The notes under the pieces: generated by a model | Seen by the model: only the letters and a program-made list of their open reading frames with translations | Told to the model about the DNA's origin: nothing | The model's database searches: none | NCBI GenBank assembly: GCA_021805485.1 | Contig: JAJZFF010000579.1 | Coordinates: forward strand, 1-15,163 | DNA: 15,163 nt | DNA from: Pseudomonadota bacterium | GTDB lineage: Bacteria > Pseudomonadota > Alphaproteobacteria > Acetobacterales > Acetobacteraceae | Direction: 5' to 3' | Position numbers and translations under genes: made by a program | Part shown: positions 13,299 through 15,163 of the stretch, piece after piece | How positions within the stretch are numbered: position 1 is the stretch's first letter | How the letters are laid out: each line of letters opens with the position of its first letter

Positions 13299-14765
13299 AT
13301 GCGCTGCGACCTCATCATCCGCGACGCCACACTGTTCGACGGCAGCGGCGGGCGTGAAATCCGCGCCGATGTCGGCGTGACCGGGGACCGCATCGTCGCC
13401 GTCGGCGACCTCGGTGGCTCGGGCGCCGACCGCGAGGTCGCCGCGGCCGGGCTGGCGCTCGCTCCCGGCTTCATCGACGCGCATACGCATGACGACCGCG
13501 CCGTGCTGTGCGGCCCGGCCTGCATGCTGTGCAAGCTCTCCCAGGGCGTGACCACGGTGGTGGTCGGCAATTGCGGCATCAGTCTCGCGCCGGTGCGCCA
13601 GCGCCATCGCCCGCCGCCGCCGCTCGATCTGCTCGGCGGCGAGGAGTTCTGGGAGTTCGACAGTTTCGCCGCCTATGCCGCGCGCCTCGCCGCCTCGCCG
13701 CCGCCGGTGAACGTGGTCGCGCTCGTCGGCCACATGGCGCTGCGATTGGAGGCGATGGCGGGCGATACCGGGCGCGCGGCGAAAGGAGCGGAGGCGGCGC
13801 GGATGCAGGCGCGCCTCGCCGAGGCGCTGGCGCAAGGCGCCTCAGGCTTCTCGACCGGCCTGGAATACCCGCCCAACCGCGCCGCGACGCCGGACGAGGT
13901 GCTGGCGGTGGCCGAAGCGCTGCGCGGCGCCGGCGGGCTCTACGCCACGCACATGCGCGACGAGGAGGGCGGCATTCTCGACTCGATCGAGGAATCGCTC
14001 GGTGTCGGCGCGGCGCTCGGGGTGCCGCTGGTGATCAGCCACCATAAATGCGCGATGCCGGAGAATTTCGGCCGCTCGCGCGAGACCCTGGCCCGGCTCG
14101 GTCGAGCCGCCGCATCCCAGCGTGTCGCCTACGACGTCTATCCCTACGCCGCCTCCTCCACCGTGCTCCTTGCCGAGCGCGTGCGCGAGGACATCACGGT
14201 GCGGATTTCCTGGTCCAAACCCCATCCCGAATGCGCCGGGCAGACGCTGGCCGACATCGCCGCCGCCTGGGGCATCGACATTTTCGCCGCCGTCGCTCGC
14301 CTGCAGCCCGCCGGCGGCATCTATTTCAAGATGGACGAGACCGACGTGCAGGCCATCCTCGCCCACCCGCTGAGCATGGTCGGCTCGGACGGGCTGCCGC
14401 ACGACACCCATCCCCATCCCCGGCTGTGGGGCACATTCCCGCGCGTGCTCGGCCATTACGCGCGCGATCTCGGCCTGTTCTCGCTGGCCGAGGCGGTGCA
14501 CAAAATGACCGGCCGGCCCGCCGCCGTCTTCGGCCTCACCGACCGCGGCGCGGTGCGCGCCGGCGCCTTCGCCGATCTCGTCCTGTTCGACCCCGCGCGG
14601 GTGCGCGATGCCGCTGATTTCGACCATCCGACCCGCCTGGCGGAGGGCATCCTCGAGACCTGGGTGAACGGCGAGAGCGCCTATCGCGCCGGCGGGGACG
14701 CGGCCGGCGCGCGCGGGGGGCGGCTCGTCACTTCGGCCTTCGTCAGGGCACCGCGCGGGGCTTAA
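13299..14765 (+). CDS. N-acyl-D-amino-acid deacylase (D-aminoacylase family amidohydrolase)
   Basis: A 488-residue zinc amidohydrolase that removes the acyl group from N-acyl-D-amino acids. Metal ligands line up with the Alcaligenes D-aminoacylase pattern: His62 and His64 in GFIDAHTHDD, Cys92 in GNCGIS, His218 in ATHMRDE, His248 in ISHHKC and Asp364 in GSDGLP. STGLEYPP (185-192) is another family signature. An N-terminal small beta domain (1-55) and a C-terminal segment (about 410-480, GAFADLVLFDP) complete the usual urease-like layout. No signal peptide is seen, so it is cytoplasmic. It starts 7 nt after the RND permease stop, so the two are almost certainly co-transcribed. Its stop codon is shared in a palindrome with the convergent gene. 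Specificity for D-Glu, D-Asp or neutral D-residues, or a dipeptidase-like activity, cannot be resolved. Confidence 0.9.
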   Translation: MRCDLIIRDATLFDGSGGREIRADVGVTGDRIVAVGDLGGSGADREVAAAGLALAPGFIDAHTHDDRAVLCGPACMLCKLSQGVTTVVVGNCGISLAPVRQRHRPPPPLDLLGGEEFWEFDSFAAYAARLAASPPPVNVVALVGHMALRLEAMAGDTGRAAKGAEAARMQARLAEALAQGASGFSTGLEYPPNRAATPDEVLAVAEALRGAGGLYATHMRDEEGGILDSIEESLGVGAALGVPLVISHHKCAMPENFGRSRETLARLGRAAASQRVAYDVYPYAASSTVLLAERVREDITVRISWSKPHPECAGQTLADIAAAWGIDIFAAVARLQPAGGIYFKMDETDVQAILAHPLSMVGSDGLPHDTHPHPRLWGTFPRVLGHYARDLGLFSLAEAVHKMTGRPAAVFGLTDRGAVRAGAFADLVLFDPARVRDAADFDHPTRLAEGILETWVNGESAYRAGGDAAGARGGRLVTSAFVRAPRGA

Positions 14766-14775
14766 GCCCCCGCGC
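14753..14775. terminator. Palindrome over two convergent stop codons, possible bidirectional terminator
   Basis: GCGCGGGG (14753-14760), CTTAAG (14761-14766) and CCCCCGCGC (14767-14775) form an almost perfect palindrome with one extra C on the right arm. Both stop codons lie in the central TTAA: plus-strand TAA at 14763-14765 and minus-strand TAA at 14764-14762. As RNA it can fold into an 8-bp stem on either transcript. It lacks a T-tract, so termination is an inference. Confidence 0.5.
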
Positions 14776-15163
14776 ACGCCGCCGCGTTCATCGGCAGGAA
14801 GGCCTCGCTCGCCGGAAGCGTGCGCAGCGCTGTGTAGGTGTCCCACGGCCCCCGGCTCTCGGCCGGCGTCTTCACCCGGAACAGGGTGAGATCATAGAGC
14901 ACGCGCCCGTCCGCCCGCACCTCGGCCGGATGGCCGAGATAGTCCACCGGGCGGGCCTGCATCGCCCGTCCCACCGTGATCGGATCGTCGCTGCCAGCGG
15001 CTGCCGTCGATTGCAGGTAGTGGCGCACGGCGGTGTAGATCGCGGCCTGGTTCTTCGTCGGCATGGCCCGGCGTTCGGCAGCGAAGCGGCGCGCGAAGGC
15101 CCGCGCGGCTTCGGTCTGGTCCCAATAGAACCCGGACGAGAAGGTCAGCCCTTGCGCGATCGG
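14762..15163 (-). CDS. ABC transporter substrate-binding protein, C-terminal part
   Basis: The 133 C-terminal residues of a periplasmic binding protein of the branched-chain amino acid/amide type (Peripla_BP_6 fold), open at the right edge with no start inside the window. The visible part starts at FSSGFYWDQTEAARAFARRF, continues with MPTKNQAAIYTAVRHYL, then DDPITVGRAM and DGRVLYDLTLFRVKTP, and ends near ESRGPWDTYTALRTLP. This order and the Lys/Ser-Arg-Gly-Pro-Trp-Asp motif are typical of the lobe-2 end of these proteins. A methionine at 15064 is internal, since the frame continues upstream with family-like sequence. It would deliver ligand to an ABC importer, presumably encoded beyond the right edge. 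Ligand could be an amino acid, urea, amide or aromatic acid. It converges on the D-aminoacylase gene, overlapping it by 4 nt. Confidence 0.87.
   Translation of the reverse strand, partial: PIAQGLTFSSGFYWDQTEAARAFARRFAAERRAMPTKNQAAIYTAVRHYLQSTAAAGSDDPITVGRAMQARPVDYLGHPAEVRADGRVLYDLTLFRVKTPAESRGPWDTYTALRTLPASEAFLPMNAAACAGA

Noticed and set aside
10832..13579. A 915-codon open frame on the minus strand opposite the RND permease gene
   Set aside because: Its translation is rich in Arg, His, Asp and Gly with no domain, as expected for the antisense of a GC-rich gene. It ends exactly where the AT-rich patch begins, and the plus-strand RND protein is unambiguous.
14762..15064. A complete 100-residue gene starting at the ATG at 15064
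   Set aside because: Upstream codons to the window edge continue a typical substrate-binding-protein sequence, so this methionine is internal and the gene is partial.

Overview
The window is about 15 kb of GC-rich, densely coding DNA. Base composition, codon use and the gene families point to an alphaproteobacterium. Acetobacteraceae/Rhodospirillales is my best guess, but this is inference: no rRNA or other phylogenetic marker is present. I see no tRNA, rRNA, CRISPR array, insertion sequence or integrase.

Layout. (1) 1-1294, minus strand: an amidase-signature hydrolase, with what looks like the first codons of a further co-transcribed gene at the extreme left edge. (2) 1358-2629, plus strand: a divergently transcribed trio of an unrecognised protein, a small lipoprotein overlapping it by 4 nt, and a RidA-family deaminase. 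The trio is closed by a perfect 13-bp terminator hairpin (2636-2670). (3) 2671-2923: a non-coding leader with a tentative promoter and an inverted repeat. (4) 2924-9925, plus strand: a tightly packed five-gene unit, acoA-acoB-acoC-hyuA-hyuB. These are the E1 alpha, E1 beta and E2 components of an acetoin-dehydrogenase-type complex, followed directly by both subunits of an ATP-dependent hydantoinase/oxoprolinase/ketone-carboxylase-family enzyme. (5) 9926-10102: a gap with a GC-rich hairpin. (6) 10103-14765, plus strand: an RND efflux permease and, 7 nt later, an N-acyl-D-amino-acid deacylase. (7) 14762-15163, minus strand: the C-terminal part of a branched-chain-amino-acid-type ABC substrate-binding protein. 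It converges on the deacylase, and the two stop codons share one TTAA inside a 23-nt near-palindrome.

How the genes may work together. The aco genes supply a thiamine-pyrophosphate- and lipoate-dependent complex that cleaves acetoin or a related ketone to acetyl-CoA plus aldehyde. HyuA/HyuB belong to a family that uses ATP to open hydantoins or oxoproline, or to carboxylate ketones. Their translational coupling to acoC suggests one pathway, perhaps activation or carboxylation of a ketone or cyclic amide whose product is handled by the Aco complex. No E3 (lipoamide dehydrogenase), AcoR regulator or AcoX is in the window. The amidase, HyuAB, D-aminoacylase and amino-acid-type binding protein give the neighbourhood an amide/amino-acid scavenging theme. 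The RND permease has no adaptor or outer-membrane partner here.

Most interesting points: the acoABC-hyuAB fusion operon; the RND-deacylase gene pair; the shared palindromic stop at 14753-14775; and, in the RND gene, an AT-rich patch, a His-rich loop and a proton-relay site without the usual lysine.
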